A stretch of 64,000 nt of DNA from Alistipes finegoldii DSM 17242 (lineage in GTDB: Bacteria > Bacteroidota > Bacteroidia > Bacteroidales > Rikenellaceae): assembly GCF_000265365.1 (NCBI RefSeq), contig NC_018011.1, forward strand, positions 2,621,501 to 2,685,500, written 5' to 3'. Of the stretch, positions 1-9,024 are shown piece by piece. A program made the translations under genes and the position numbers. The notes under the pieces are model-generated. The model had not been told where the DNA came from. It made no database searches and saw nothing but the letters and a program-made list of their open reading frames with translations. Each line of letters begins with the position of its first letter. The stretch's first letter is position 1.

Positions 1-703
1 GGGTGTCGAACGTGTGGTCGTTGACCGCCGAGCCGAACGTAAAGGCGACCAGCTTGTCACCGACGTAGATGCAGCCGCCCAGCATTTCCAGCTCCTCGAA
101 GTGGTCGAAGGCCCGCTGCATGGCCCGCTGTTCGGCGCAGAGTTCCGAGGTGTGTCCCTCGTGCGCCCGGCGCCATTCGCGTTCGAGCTGCATGCACTCC
201 GCGAAACGGTCGCGCGTCAGATTCTCGTACCGGAAGTCGGGGTATTCGGACATGAAGCGGTTGATGTGGTTGCGCTTGGGCTGGTAGCGGCGTCCCGTCA
301 GGTTGCGCAGGTCTTCGGCGTTGTAGACGTAGTCTTCCAGTGCGCGGTCCGATTCGAATGCGAAAAGTCCCGCGTGCATGTTGCGGATCATCTCGCGGCC
401 TTCGTCCGTCAGGCCGATCAGGCGCAGACGCTGCCCGTGGGCGTGGGCGTCTTCGCGCAGGGCGGGGATGATGCCCGCGAAATCGCCCTCGCCGACGGGC
501 TGCATGTAGCCGATCTTCTCGCCGCCGCCGATGTGGAAGCGGATGACCAGAAAGCCGTCGATCACGGCCCATGCGCTATGGTACATTGCCTGCCAGCAGT
601 ACATGTTGGCGAATGCGAGGTCGCAGTTGAGGATGCCCGAAGGCATGGTATGGCGCTCGATGATCTGTTTGTCTTCGAGGCGTACGGGTTTGAATTCAAT
701 CAT
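1..703 (-). CDS. DUF2156 (phosphatidylglycerol lysyltransferase C-terminal-like) protein, 3' end cut by window edge
   Basis: The reading frame opens with ATG at 703 (product begins MIEFKPVRLEDKQI) and stays open to the window edge, so about 234 residues are visible and the C terminus is missing. The GNAT-like fold signature of the DUF2156/LPG_synthase_C family is recognisable: an N-terminal half with FHIGGGEKIGYMQPVGEGDF and a second half with YNAEDLRNLTGRRYQPKRNHINRF, a typical stretch of this family. No membrane segments are seen, so it is the soluble Bacteroidota form and not the full MprF flippase. Its start codon overlaps the end of the LtaS-like gene by 8 bases, implying translational coupling. 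The substrate (aminoacyl transfer to a lipid or another acyl transfer) is unknown; only family membership is supported. Confidence 0.8.
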   Translation of the reverse strand, partial: MIEFKPVRLEDKQIIERHTMPSGILNCDLAFANMYCWQAMYHSAWAVIDGFLVIRFHIGGGEKIGYMQPVGEGDFAGIIPALREDAHAHGQRLRLIGLTDEGREMIRNMHAGLFAFESDRALEDYVYNAEDLRNLTGRRYQPKRNHINRFMSEYPDFRYENLTRDRFAECMQLEREWRRAHEGHTSELCAEQRAMQRAFDHFEELEMLGGCIYVGDKLVAFTFGSAVNDHTFDT

Positions 704-2606
704 TGGGGGTGTAACTCTTGCGTTCGATATGGCTGTAATACTGCTGGATCAGCGCCCGGAACGACTGCATCAGGCTGTCGGCGGCGGGGGTGACCGGGCA
801 CTCCTGAACCTGCGCTCCCGAATCGTCGAGCACGACGGCGCCTTCGCCGGTCAGCGCGCGGAACTTCCCGTCGTACGACACCGACCAGCGTGGCCGCTCA
901 GGCTCGTTCAGCACGTCGCGTCCGAAGGCGAAATAAGGTTCCTCGCTGCCCACGAGACCCAGCACCGTGGGCATGATGTCGAGCTGCTGCACTACGTCGC
1001 CGACCTCGCCCCGCAGCGCGCCGTCGGGCGTGTACATGAAGCCTATGATGTGGTAGTTGCCGGGGTAGGTGCGGGTCACGGGTGCGAATTTTTCGGACGA
1101 TACATGATCGGCCACGAATACAAAAACCGTGCGGCGGAACCACTCTTCGCGGCCGAAACGTTCGAAAAAGAGGCGGAATGCATTGTCGTCGTAAGCCACG
1201 CCCTTGTGGATTTTGGTGTAGCCGTCGGGCAGCGTGTTTACGTATCGGGCGGGTACGACGAACGGATGGTGCGACGAGAGGGTGAAGAGCGTGGCGAAGA
1301 AGGGTTCCGGAGTTTCGGAAAGCTCCTCGCCCATGAATTGCAGGAACGGTTCGTCCCAGATGCCCCAGTAGCCGTCGAAATCCTCTTTGCCGTGCCGGGC
1401 TTCGTAATCCTCGCGGCTGACGAGCCGCTCCACGCCGGCCGAACGGGCATAGGCGCCGAAACCCATCGAGCCGCGCTCCGAACCGCAGAAAAACGCCGTG
1501 GCGTAACCTTTGTCGCGCAGGATGGCCGGCAGCTGCCGGCTTTCGCCCAACGACTGCGGCATCAGCACGAACGGCGTCTTGAACGACGGGATGCTGCCCA
1601 GCACCGAAGGCATGGCCTGAATCGAGCGGGTGCCGTTGGCATACATCCGTTTGAAGCACAACCCGCTGCGCATCAGCGAGTCGAGGAACGGCGTGAAACC
1701 TTTGGTCTTTCGGTCGGCATAGATTTCGGGCATCAGGTGCGCCGAATGTTCGGCCGACATGCTCTCCATAATGAAAATCACGACGTTGCGGCCCGCGAGG
1801 TTTACGGCCGTGCTGTCCGCCGGCTGATGGACCGGTGTGAAGCGGCGCGGCAGCTCTTCGGGCGGGAAGAATTTTTTATAGCTGACGCCGCCCGCACTGC
1901 CGATGGTGCGCAGGATGCAGAACGGATTGCTCAGAATCAGGTTGGCCTTGCCGCTGTCCGCAGTGTAGAGCGTGGCGTTGGAGAGGGTGATCGGCCGCGT
2001 CATGCGGGTCATGCCGCCGCGCATGCCGGCGATGCAGAGTCCGGCTGCGACGACGAAAATCGCCGTGCCGCCCGCATAGTAGCCCCAGCCCCGGCTCAGG
2101 AGGCTCTCCTCGCGTATCTTGCGGCCGTAGCCCCACACGAGCAGGGCGGTCAGGGCCGCCGCTGCGATGACCAGATACCAGTTTTCGGCCATGAATTTGC
2201 CGACCAGCTGCAACGAGTTGCCGTTGTCGGCGAAGAAGATTTCATCGGCGGTGAACCGCTTCTGCGTGTAGCGGAAATAGACGCAGTCGGCCATATTGAC
2301 CGCCACGACCAGCACGGCGTTTACGACGGCGTAGTACCAGAACAGCAGACGGCGGTACCACTTGCGTTCGCGCGCGTGCAGAGGCAGCAGCGAGAGCAAT
2401 ACGAACACCCCGTCGGCGTAGACGACCGACGCGGTGTCGAATTTGAGTGAACCCGCCAGCAGCTGCCCCAGCTCTCCCCAGCTCAGCGGTCCCAGCAGCT
2501 GCGCGTTGTAGAGATAGAAAATCACGCGGCAGAGCATCAGCACCGCGTAAAGCAGTGCAATGCGCCGTAGCAGCATGGCCGTGGGGGTGTGCAGCAGGCG
2601 TTTCAT
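696..2606 (-). CDS. LTA synthase family membrane sulfatase (phosphoglycerol-transferase-like)
   Basis: A 636-residue protein with about five hydrophobic segments in the first 200 residues followed by an extracytoplasmic alkaline-phosphatase/sulfatase domain. Metal-site and nucleophile motifs of the LtaS family are present: NVVIFIMES with Glu near 281, NGTRSIQ with Thr near 326 as the expected nucleophile, and VADHVSS near residue 508. In LtaS relatives this Thr carries a phosphoglycerol (or phosphoethanolamine) intermediate moved onto a polymer or lipid. Bacteroidota lack classical lipoteichoic acid, so the acceptor here is probably a lipid or surface glycan; that is inference. It lies 36 bases downstream of nadC and overlaps the DUF2156 gene. 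Confidence 0.85.
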   Translation of the reverse strand: MKRLLHTPTAMLLRRIALLYAVLMLCRVIFYLYNAQLLGPLSWGELGQLLAGSLKFDTASVVYADGVFVLLSLLPLHARERKWYRRLLFWYYAVVNAVLVVAVNMADCVYFRYTQKRFTADEIFFADNGNSLQLVGKFMAENWYLVIAAAALTALLVWGYGRKIREESLLSRGWGYYAGGTAIFVVAAGLCIAGMRGGMTRMTRPITLSNATLYTADSGKANLILSNPFCILRTIGSAGGVSYKKFFPPEELPRRFTPVHQPADSTAVNLAGRNVVIFIMESMSAEHSAHLMPEIYADRKTKGFTPFLDSLMRSGLCFKRMYANGTRSIQAMPSVLGSIPSFKTPFVLMPQSLGESRQLPAILRDKGYATAFFCGSERGSMGFGAYARSAGVERLVSREDYEARHGKEDFDGYWGIWDEPFLQFMGEELSETPEPFFATLFTLSSHHPFVVPARYVNTLPDGYTKIHKGVAYDDNAFRLFFERFGREEWFRRTVFVFVADHVSSEKFAPVTRTYPGNYHIIGFMYTPDGALRGEVGDVVQQLDIMPTVLGLVGSEEPYFAFGRDVLNEPERPRWSVSYDGKFRALTGEGAVVLDDSGAQVQECPVTPAADSLMQSFRALIQQYYSHIERKSYTPND

Positions 2607-2642
2607 GTTCCGGGGTGTTTTCGTGCGCGGTTCGTGCGCGGG

Positions 2643-3497
2643 CTATTCGCAGGCTTTGAGCGACATGTCGAGCGACTTGATCTGGTGCGTCAGCGCGCCG
2701 ACCGAGATGAAATCGACGCCGCACTCGGCGTAGTCGCGCATCGTGTCGAGCGTGATGCCGCCGCTGGATTCGGTCTCGCAGCGTCCGGCGACCTTCTTCA
2801 CCGCTTCGCGTGTCATGGCGGGCGTGAAGTTGTCGAACATGATGCGGTCCGCGCCGCCTGCGGCGAAGACTTCGTCGATGTCCTCCAGCGAACGCACCTC
2901 GCATTCGATCGGAATATCCTTGCCCTTGGCCTTGAGGTATTCGCGGGCGCCGCAGATCGCCTTGCGGATGCCGCCGGCAAAGTCGATGTGGTTGTCTTTC
3001 AGCAGGATCATGTCGAAAAGACCCATGCGGTGGTTTTCACCGCCGCCGATCTTCACGGCCATCTTGTCCAGTACGCGCATGCCGGGCGTGGTCTTGCGGG
3101 TGTCGAGGACTTTGGTGTGCAGTCCTTCGAGCCGCGCGACGTAAACGGCGGTCTGCGTCGCTACGCCGCTCATGCGCTGCATGATGTTGAGGATGATGCG
3201 CTCGGCCTGCAGCAGCGAACGCAGGCGGCCCGATACGTAAAACGCCACGTCGCCGGGTTTTACGCGGTCGCCGTCGTGAAGCACCTGCTCGAAGTGCATG
3301 TCGGGGTCGAGACGGTCGAATACGATCCGGGCGATTTCGATGCCGGCGATGATGCCTTCCTGCTTGCAAAGCAGGCGCATGCGGCCGTGTTCGCCGGCCG
3401 GGATGCACGAAAGCGACGTGTGGTCGCCGTCGCCGATGTCTTCTTTGATGCAAAGCTCGATAAGCTCGTCTACGAAAGGTCTGTATTCGGGTTTCAT
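2643..3497 (-). CDS. nadC: Nicotinate-nucleotide pyrophosphorylase (quinolinate phosphoribosyltransferase)
   Basis: A 284-residue cytosolic enzyme of de novo NAD synthesis converting quinolinate and PRPP to nicotinate mononucleotide, CO2 and pyrophosphate. Family motifs are clear: NIMQRMSGVATQT, the LDTRKTTPGMR substrate loop, KIGGGENHRMGLFDMILLKDNH, and the C-terminal ISVGALTHQIKSLDMSL strand. Length is normal for NadC. It starts 4 bases after the small lipoprotein gene stops and is followed 36 bases later by the LtaS-like gene, so it is probably cotranscribed with surface genes. No nadA or nadB lies next to it in this window. Confidence 0.95.
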   Translation of the reverse strand: MKPEYRPFVDELIELCIKEDIGDGDHTSLSCIPAGEHGRMRLLCKQEGIIAGIEIARIVFDRLDPDMHFEQVLHDGDRVKPGDVAFYVSGRLRSLLQAERIILNIMQRMSGVATQTAVYVARLEGLHTKVLDTRKTTPGMRVLDKMAVKIGGGENHRMGLFDMILLKDNHIDFAGGIRKAICGAREYLKAKGKDIPIECEVRSLEDIDEVFAAGGADRIMFDNFTPAMTREAVKKVAGRCETESSGGITLDTMRDYAECGVDFISVGALTHQIKSLDMSLKACE

Positions 3498-3501
3498 GTT
3501 C

Positions 3502-3978
3502 TTATTTGATAAGTGTTCCGTTGAATTCAGCTGTGTGGTTCAGGTGATAGGTGGGGTTGGTGCAAGTGAAGACCAAGTGGAATTTTTCTGCGTTGTCGGT
3601 CACTTCGCATGCGAAATTCGAAATTACGTAGTCTTCGTAAGGGGCATCGTCGATTTCGGGGATGATTGCGCCTGTGCTTTCGAAAATCGTCGATCCGTCG
3701 TCGTTGTGGCGTGATAGTTTGGGAAATACGATGGTCTTTACCGGTTCACGCGGGTTGTCGGTGAATTTTACATTCTTCATCGTCAGCGCAACGCTCTTGT
3801 CCGGCTGTTCGGTAAGGTTGCAGATTACGCCCGAAGTCTGGTTTGTCACGTCGCCTGCCGTGTCGGTGACTTTCAGTGTGCAGGTATATGACCCTGAGTC
3901 GGGATTGAAGTTTTCGTCGTCGTTGTCGCAGGCGGTGACGGTTGCGGCAGCCAGCAGGAGGAATAGTAATTTTTTCAT
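3502..3978 (-). CDS. Small lipoprotein downstream of TonB receptor
   Basis: A 158-residue protein with a signal peptide ending in the lipobox TACDN, so the mature protein should be lipidated at Cys17. The rest is beta-rich, with alternating polar and hydrophobic residues like calycin-type small Bacteroidales lipoproteins. No enzymatic motif is visible. It sits 15 bases downstream of the TonB-dependent receptor and 4 bases upstream of nadC, so it may be the surface-lipoprotein partner of that receptor. The partnership is inferred only from position. Confidence 0.75.
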   Translation of the reverse strand: MKKLLFLLLAAATVTACDNDDENFNPDSGSYTCTLKVTDTAGDVTNQTSGVICNLTEQPDKSVALTMKNVKFTDNPREPVKTIVFPKLSRHNDDGSTIFESTGAIIPEIDDAPYEDYVISNFACEVTDNAEKFHLVFTCTNPTYHLNHTAEFNGTLIK

Positions 3979-3993
3979 GTTGCGTTATCCGTT

Positions 3994-6357
3994 TTATAAG
4001 TTAATGTTCAGTGTGATGCCGAATGTGCGGGGGCGTCCGCGCTGGACGAACTCGTTGCCGATCGATTTGAAATAGAATACGTCGTAACCGGCGTCGGTGA
4101 GGTTGCGGCCCCAGACGCTGAGCGAGTAGCGGGCGTGTTCGAAGCGTACCGAAGCGTCCGTAAGCGCGTAGAAAGGTTGTGAAAGCGTATTTTCTTCGTT
4201 CCACCAGATGCGGCCCGCGCAGCGGACGCCGGCCTGAAACACCAGATCGCCGAGCCATTTCACGCCGGTCGGGACGGTCCATGCGGCTCCGGCCGAAAGG
4301 GTGAGCTGCGGGGCGTAGGGGATGCGGTTGTCCTTGTAGCTGATGCGCACGGGATCGCCGTCGTCGTTCTTTACGGTCGTTTCGTACCGGACAAACCGGG
4401 CGTCGGTGTAGCCGTACGCGAGGTTGATGTCGAAGGTGCGCCACGGCGAAATCTGAACGGCCGCTTCGGCTCCGAGACTGCGCGTGCGCCCGGCGTTGGT
4501 CATCATGCGGCCGGTGGTCTGTCCCGGCGGAAAGACGGTGAGCTGCTGGTCGCGGCAGTCGATGTAGAACAGTGCGAAATCGCCCCGGACCGCGCCCTCC
4601 ATGCACGAGAAATGCCCGCCGATCTCGTAGTTCCAGCTGTATTCGGGTTTGTAGGCGACGCCCCGCTGCACGTCGTACACTTCGCCGATGCCCATGCGGT
4701 TCATCATCTTCTGCTGGAGGACGTCGGAAAATATCTGGGTGTTGAAGCCGCCCGACTTGTAGCCCTTGGCGATGGTCAGGTAGAGGTTGCGCGTCTCGTC
4801 GAAGGAGTACATGACCGAGAATTTGGGCAGCAGCTCGGTAAAGGTCTGTTTCAATGTGCTGCGGTCGTCGATGTCTATTGGCCGTTCGTAGGCAGTCTCG
4901 TTTTTGATGTGGGTTTTGGTGTACCACGTATCCGTATAGTTGCGGTAACGCAGGCGGGCGTGCTCGAAGTCGAAGCGCAATCCTGCGGTGAAGCGCCAGC
5001 GTCCCAGCGTATAGTTGGATTCGTGGTAGAGGGCGCCGCCAGCCGAAGGCATGCGGAAATCGCTCCCCAGAAAGAGCTCGTCGCCGCCCGTTCCGTCCTT
5101 CAGCCCCCAGCTGTAGCGGTAGCTCTGGTCGTTTTCGTTGGCGTATTTGAGGATCAGCTCCTCGATGCCCGTCTGTTTGAAGTGCACCGGGGCGTTCATC
5201 GTGCCGTGGCGGTAGAATCCGAATGCCCCCAGCAGCCAGCGGTAGGCTTTGTCCCCGCGCGAACGGAAGACGAGGTCCTCAGTCACGCTATGCTCGGTAC
5301 GGGCCTGCCTGAGCGTGAAATACGAGAGGGGCAGGAAATCCTGATCGAGGATCATCTCGTCGTCGGAATACTGGTAGCACGTGATGGAGGCGACGGTGAA
5401 ATTGCCGGCGTCGTAGCGGATCGTGAGTCCGTCGCTCAGGGCGGTGCGGCGGTAGGAGCAGGGGTCGTTGTAGCGGATTTCCCCGCGGCGGACGACGGGG
5501 CGTCCGTCGTCGCCGATGATGTCGTCGCCGACATAGGCATAGGGATAGCCGCCCTGTTCGAGCACCGAGAACGAAAGCGTATTGTCGATGCGGAGTCCCG
5601 TGCGGTTGCGCCACTGGGTTTTCCAGCGTCCGCCGCCCAGCCGTTCCCAGTCGCATTTGTCGCCCGTGGCGAGATTCTCGAAGAATCCGCCCGTGTGGGT
5701 ATAATAACCCGTTACGGCCATGCCCAGATCGGGCGTGAGTTTGTAGTAGGACGAGGCGCGGAACTTGTAGCTGTCGCCGCTGCCGTATTCGGCGCTCAGG
5801 CGCACGCCCTCGTACGAGAGCGGCGAGAGGGTGTAGACGTTGATTACGCCGCCCATCGTATTGCGGCCGTAGAGCGTGCTCTGCGGTCCGCGGAGTACTT
5901 CGATGCGTTCGGCGTCGGCCAGTTCCGTGTCGTAATTGTCCTTGTTGAGAACCGGTACGTTGTCGATATTGAGTCCCATGACCGGCTGGTCGATGCGCGC
6001 ACCGAGTCCCCGGACGTAGATCGACGAGGTCATGCGCGAGCCGTAGTCGGGGGCGAAGAAGTTGGGGACCTGCTGGGAGAGGTGTTTCAGTGCGCCGATG
6101 CGCTCCCGTTCGATGGCGCGGCTGCCGACAATCGTCGCCGCGACGGGCTGCGACCGCAGGACCATGCCCTGCTTGATGGCCGTCACCTGCACCTTGTCCA
6201 CCACGATCACGGTATCCGCCGCGGCCGGTTCCTCCCCGGCCGTGCCGGCGACTGCCGCCGTTGCCGCGGCATGCCGTTCCGGTGTCTGTGCTCCCCCGGC
6301 CGCCGCGAGGAGCGGAAGGAGTGTCAGAAGCGGTATGGTCAGTTGTCTGAGGTGCAC
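3994..6357 (-). CDS. TonB-dependent outer-membrane receptor (FecA-like, without SusD partner)
   Basis: A 787-residue protein with signal peptide, a TonB-box-like stretch (VIVVDKVQVTAIKQ, about 50-63), a plug domain with ERIEVLRGPQSTLYGRNTMGGVINV, and a 22-strand-type barrel ending FGITLNINL. It lacks the carboxypeptidase-regulatory N-terminal domain typical of SusC proteins and no SusD gene follows, so it looks like a classical siderophore, cofactor or metal receptor. The barrel holds typical TonB receptor stretches such as NLYLTIAKGYKSGGFN. The ligand cannot be read from sequence. A LuxR-type regulator gene lies 76 bases upstream and a small lipoprotein gene follows, suggesting local control and a partner. 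Confidence 0.92.
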   Translation of the reverse strand: MHLRQLTIPLLTLLPLLAAAGGAQTPERHAAATAAVAGTAGEEPAAADTVIVVDKVQVTAIKQGMVLRSQPVAATIVGSRAIERERIGALKHLSQQVPNFFAPDYGSRMTSSIYVRGLGARIDQPVMGLNIDNVPVLNKDNYDTELADAERIEVLRGPQSTLYGRNTMGGVINVYTLSPLSYEGVRLSAEYGSGDSYKFRASSYYKLTPDLGMAVTGYYTHTGGFFENLATGDKCDWERLGGGRWKTQWRNRTGLRIDNTLSFSVLEQGGYPYAYVGDDIIGDDGRPVVRRGEIRYNDPCSYRRTALSDGLTIRYDAGNFTVASITCYQYSDDEMILDQDFLPLSYFTLRQARTEHSVTEDLVFRSRGDKAYRWLLGAFGFYRHGTMNAPVHFKQTGIEELILKYANENDQSYRYSWGLKDGTGGDELFLGSDFRMPSAGGALYHESNYTLGRWRFTAGLRFDFEHARLRYRNYTDTWYTKTHIKNETAYERPIDIDDRSTLKQTFTELLPKFSVMYSFDETRNLYLTIAKGYKSGGFNTQIFSDVLQQKMMNRMGIGEVYDVQRGVAYKPEYSWNYEIGGHFSCMEGAVRGDFALFYIDCRDQQLTVFPPGQTTGRMMTNAGRTRSLGAEAAVQISPWRTFDINLAYGYTDARFVRYETTVKNDDGDPVRISYKDNRIPYAPQLTLSAGAAWTVPTGVKWLGDLVFQAGVRCAGRIWWNEENTLSQPFYALTDASVRFEHARYSLSVWGRNLTDAGYDVFYFKSIGNEFVQRGRPRTFGITLNINL

Positions 6358-6433
6358 GGTAAAGCGTTTGATTCGGATGCAAAGTAACGGATTTATTTCG
6401 GAAGCTGCAATCCTAATTTATGAGGAGGGGGCT

Positions 6434-7021
6434 TCACAGTTCGCCGGCATCGACGTAACCGGCCGTCAGGGCGTAGATGGCCAGACCCGCCACCGAGCGG
6501 ATACCCAGCTTCTCCATGATGTTGCGGCGGTGCGAAATGACGGTCGTAAGCCCGATTTGCAGGCTGTTGGCGATCTGTTTGTTCATATAACCGCGGGCGA
6601 TCAGCGCCAGCACCTCGGCTTCGCGGCCCGAAAGGGGCGCGGCTTCAGGACGCACCGCGCCGGGAACGATGTGTTCGGACCGGTGCGCGCCGTGGTGCAT
6701 GCGCAGGATGTCGCGGACGATCGCCTCCTCGTTGGTGCAGACGTCGATGCAGTGCATGTCCGCATAAGCAGGCTGGGGCTGTCCGCTGCAAAGCAGGATC
6801 GTTTTGCTGCGCCGGGCGCGGAAGAAACTGCCGTGCGTGACGAAGAGCTGCGCCGCCACGAAGAAGTGGAAGAAGCGTTCCGGGTCCGCTTCCGTGAAGG
6901 ATTCGAAGTCGCCGAAAAGTTCGACGTCGGCGGCGGGAATGATCTTTTCGAGAATGGATTTCATCCCGACGCCCATCAGGACGTTGGGCGCTGCGACGGC
7001 TATGGCGGGACGGCGCTCCAT
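6434..7021 (-). CDS. LuxR-type HTH regulator with degenerate receiver domain
   Basis: A 195-residue protein. The C terminus (about 130-192) is a clear LuxR/NarL helix-turn-helix: LSGREAEVLALIARGYMNKQIA then ISHRRNIMEKLGI. The N-terminal 120 residues have receiver-like length but lack the acidic pair and the phosphoacceptor Asp: the first strand reads AIAVAAPNVL where a working receiver has two acidic residues. It is therefore probably a pseudo-receiver responding to something other than phosphotransfer. It lies 4 bases after rlmH and immediately upstream of the TonB receptor, the likely target. Confidence 0.85.
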   Translation of the reverse strand: MERRPAIAVAAPNVLMGVGMKSILEKIIPAADVELFGDFESFTEADPERFFHFFVAAQLFVTHGSFFRARRSKTILLCSGQPQPAYADMHCIDVCTNEEAIVRDILRMHHGAHRSEHIVPGAVRPEAAPLSGREAEVLALIARGYMNKQIANSLQIGLTTVISHRRNIMEKLGIRSVAGLAIYALTAGYVDAGEL

Positions 7022-7025
7022 CGGC

Positions 7026-7499
7026 TTACTCGTGGTGATAGGGTTCGTTGTTGAGAATGGTGAAGGCGCGGTAGATCTGCTCGGCGAAGATCGCCCGCAC
7101 GATCTGGTGCGAAAAGGTCATGCGCGAAAGGGACAGACGGGCGTCGGAGCGTTTGTAGACCTCCTCCGAGAATCCGTAAGGTCCGCCGATGACCAGCACC
7201 AGACGTTTCACGCCGCTGTTCATGCGTTTCTGGAGCCAATAGGCGAATTCGACCGACCGCATTTCGTCGCCCCGCTCGTCGAGCAGTACGACGTAGTCGC
7301 CGTCCGACAACTGGCGCAGGATCGCTTCGCCTTCGGCCGTGCGCTGCTGTTTGACGCTGAGGTTCTTGGTGTTGCGGATGTCGGGCAGGGCGGTGACCGC
7401 GAATTTGCAGTAGAAGTTTACGCGCCGGGCGTACATTTCGACCAGCGACGCGACCTCCTTCGAGTCGGTTTTGCCTATGACTATCAGTTCGATGACCAT
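7026..7499 (-). CDS. rlmH: 23S rRNA (pseudouridine(1915)-N(3))-methyltransferase
   Basis: A 157-residue SPOUT methyltransferase that methylates pseudouridine 1915 in helix 69 of 23S rRNA using SAM. The trefoil-knot motifs are present: VVLLDERGDEMRSVEFA, LVIGGPYGFSEEV, LSLSRMTFSHQIVRAIFAEQIYRA, and the conserved C-terminal YHHE. Length matches the family exactly. It heads the minus-strand run leading to the LuxR regulator and TonB receptor with only 4 bases to the regulator. Confidence 0.97.
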   Translation of the reverse strand: MVIELIVIGKTDSKEVASLVEMYARRVNFYCKFAVTALPDIRNTKNLSVKQQRTAEGEAILRQLSDGDYVVLLDERGDEMRSVEFAYWLQKRMNSGVKRLVLVIGGPYGFSEEVYKRSDARLSLSRMTFSHQIVRAIFAEQIYRAFTILNNEPYHHE

Positions 7500-7640
7500 T
7501 TCTTTTCGTAAATCGTTTCCGCAGTCTGCCGCCGCATGCCGGACCGTGACTTGGTTGCCGGTCGAAGCGTTTGCCGGAGCTGCGCGAAAGGGGGGCGGGG
7601 CGTCGTAGCCCGGCCGGGGGTCGGAGCCGTAAAAAGCGGA

Positions 7641-8999
7641 TTACAGGTCCGAATTCCATTCGCCGTCGGCGTCGGTGTAGATCACCGGCCGCGATTTCTC
7701 GACCGACTTGAGCCACTCGTAAGCCTTGTACATGTTGTAACCGTTGCCCGATTCGCCGCCCAGCGCGAAGGCGACGACGCAGGTGTGGTTGCGCGAGCGG
7801 TAGTACATCGCCTTGACCCGTTCGAGGTATTCGTCGGCCAGCGCGGGATCGTTCGACGGCGTGCCGCCCACACGGCGGTCGTCGCGCCTGTCGGGAGCGT
7901 TGATGTTGGCCCGGTCGATGACGTAAAGACCGAGTTCGTCGCAAAGTTCGTAGAACCACGCCGGCTGCGGATAGTCGGGGCAGACGGTGTTGCTGCCCTT
8001 GGATTTGAGGTTTTTCAGCTCCGCGAGGGTGATTTTACGGTCTGCGGCGGCGTTGTAGCGGGTTTTGACGAGTTTGATCTCCTTGTCGAAGCGGGTGATG
8101 CGGCCGTCGGTGAATTCGGTCTTGCCGAAGCCGATCTTCAGCGGCATGTATTCGCGGTAAGCTCCGTCGCGGCGCGTGAAGAGCATGACTTTGTAGAGCG
8201 GCGGATTCTTGGCGCCCGGTTCCCATTTGTTGGCGTTGGTGCCGTAAATGAAGGGGCTGAAGCGCACCGTGTCGGTCGTGCGGCCCGGAATCACGACTTC
8301 GCGGATGTTGAAGTCGAGCAGCTTGCCCTGCGGCGAGTAGATGTCGTAACCCACGGTGACGGGTTCGTCGTAGTTGAATGCGTTCTGGGCGACGATGGCC
8401 AGTTCGAGTACGCCGAATTTGCGGGTGGAGTCGGGGACGAGCGCGATTTCGAAGTCGCGGATCGAGCGTTTGTTCTGGGTGTATAGGTAGCTGTTTTCGA
8501 ATGCCTTGCGCGACGCCGGGGCGGCGTTGAGCGCATCGGCCGCGCTGCGGCGCAGAGTCAGCACGACGGCGTTCTTGCCTTCGCGGATGTAGGGCGTCAG
8601 CGCGAATTCGGCGGGCGTCGAGGAGTCTTCGACCTCGGCGACCTCGGTGTCGTTGACCGTGAGCGTATAGGCCGTGCCGACGTTTTCGAGGTGGAGGTAC
8701 ACCACGCCGTCGGTCCAGACGTAGGGAATGTCTATCACCTGTCCGACGGCCACCGCGTCGTCCGTGGCCGCGAACGCTTCGGGGGTGTAGGCGATATAGG
8801 CTTCGACGCCTGCGCGGTTGCGGGCGTCGGCGTCGTGGCGCTTGTCGTAGGGAACGACCTCGGTGCGCTGGATGCGTCCCGCTTCGACCGGACGCGAGAG
8901 AATCTCGGTCGCGGGCGGCTCCTTGATATTGTAGAGGTCCTGTGCCCGGATGCCTGCGGCGCAGAGGATCGCCGCCGTCAGCAGTATGGTACGTTTCAT
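7641..8999 (-). CDS. Truncated GH2-like (beta-galactosidase-like) secreted protein
   Basis: I start it at ATG 8999, giving 452 residues with a signal peptide (MKRTILLTAAILCAAGIRAQ); an upstream extension to 9098 would run across the promoter. A jelly-roll-like region (about 60-190), an Ig-like region (about 190-330) and the first half of a TIM barrel (about 335-452) follow GH2 order. The barrel keeps FYELCDELGLYVID but has RAN where GH2 enzymes have EAN, and LGGESG (Glu near 416) where the acid/base motif is LGNESG. The protein ends 36 residues later, before the strand that carries the nucleophile Glu. It is thus probably a non-catalytic or binding protein, or a decayed glycosidase. Confidence 0.75.
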   Translation of the reverse strand: MKRTILLTAAILCAAGIRAQDLYNIKEPPATEILSRPVEAGRIQRTEVVPYDKRHDADARNRAGVEAYIAYTPEAFAATDDAVAVGQVIDIPYVWTDGVVYLHLENVGTAYTLTVNDTEVAEVEDSSTPAEFALTPYIREGKNAVVLTLRRSAADALNAAPASRKAFENSYLYTQNKRSIRDFEIALVPDSTRKFGVLELAIVAQNAFNYDEPVTVGYDIYSPQGKLLDFNIREVVIPGRTTDTVRFSPFIYGTNANKWEPGAKNPPLYKVMLFTRRDGAYREYMPLKIGFGKTEFTDGRITRFDKEIKLVKTRYNAAADRKITLAELKNLKSKGSNTVCPDYPQPAWFYELCDELGLYVIDRANINAPDRRDDRRVGGTPSNDPALADEYLERVKAMYYRSRNHTCVVAFALGGESGNGYNMYKAYEWLKSVEKSRPVIYTDADGEWNSDL

Positions 9000-9024
9000 C
9001 GTGCGTGTTCTTATATAGGTTAGG

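Noticed and set aside
531..2450. 639-codon plus-strand frame opposite the LtaS-like gene
   Set aside because: Shadow frame created by GC-rich codons; no recognisable protein features.
3502..6357. TonB receptor plus lipoprotein considered as a SusC/SusD pair
   Set aside because: The receptor lacks the N-terminal carboxypeptidase-regulatory domain and the lipoprotein (158 residues) is far too short for SusD.
4612..6387. 591-codon plus-strand frame opposite the TonB receptor
   Set aside because: Shadow frame; no family motifs, and the minus strand encodes a full TonB receptor.
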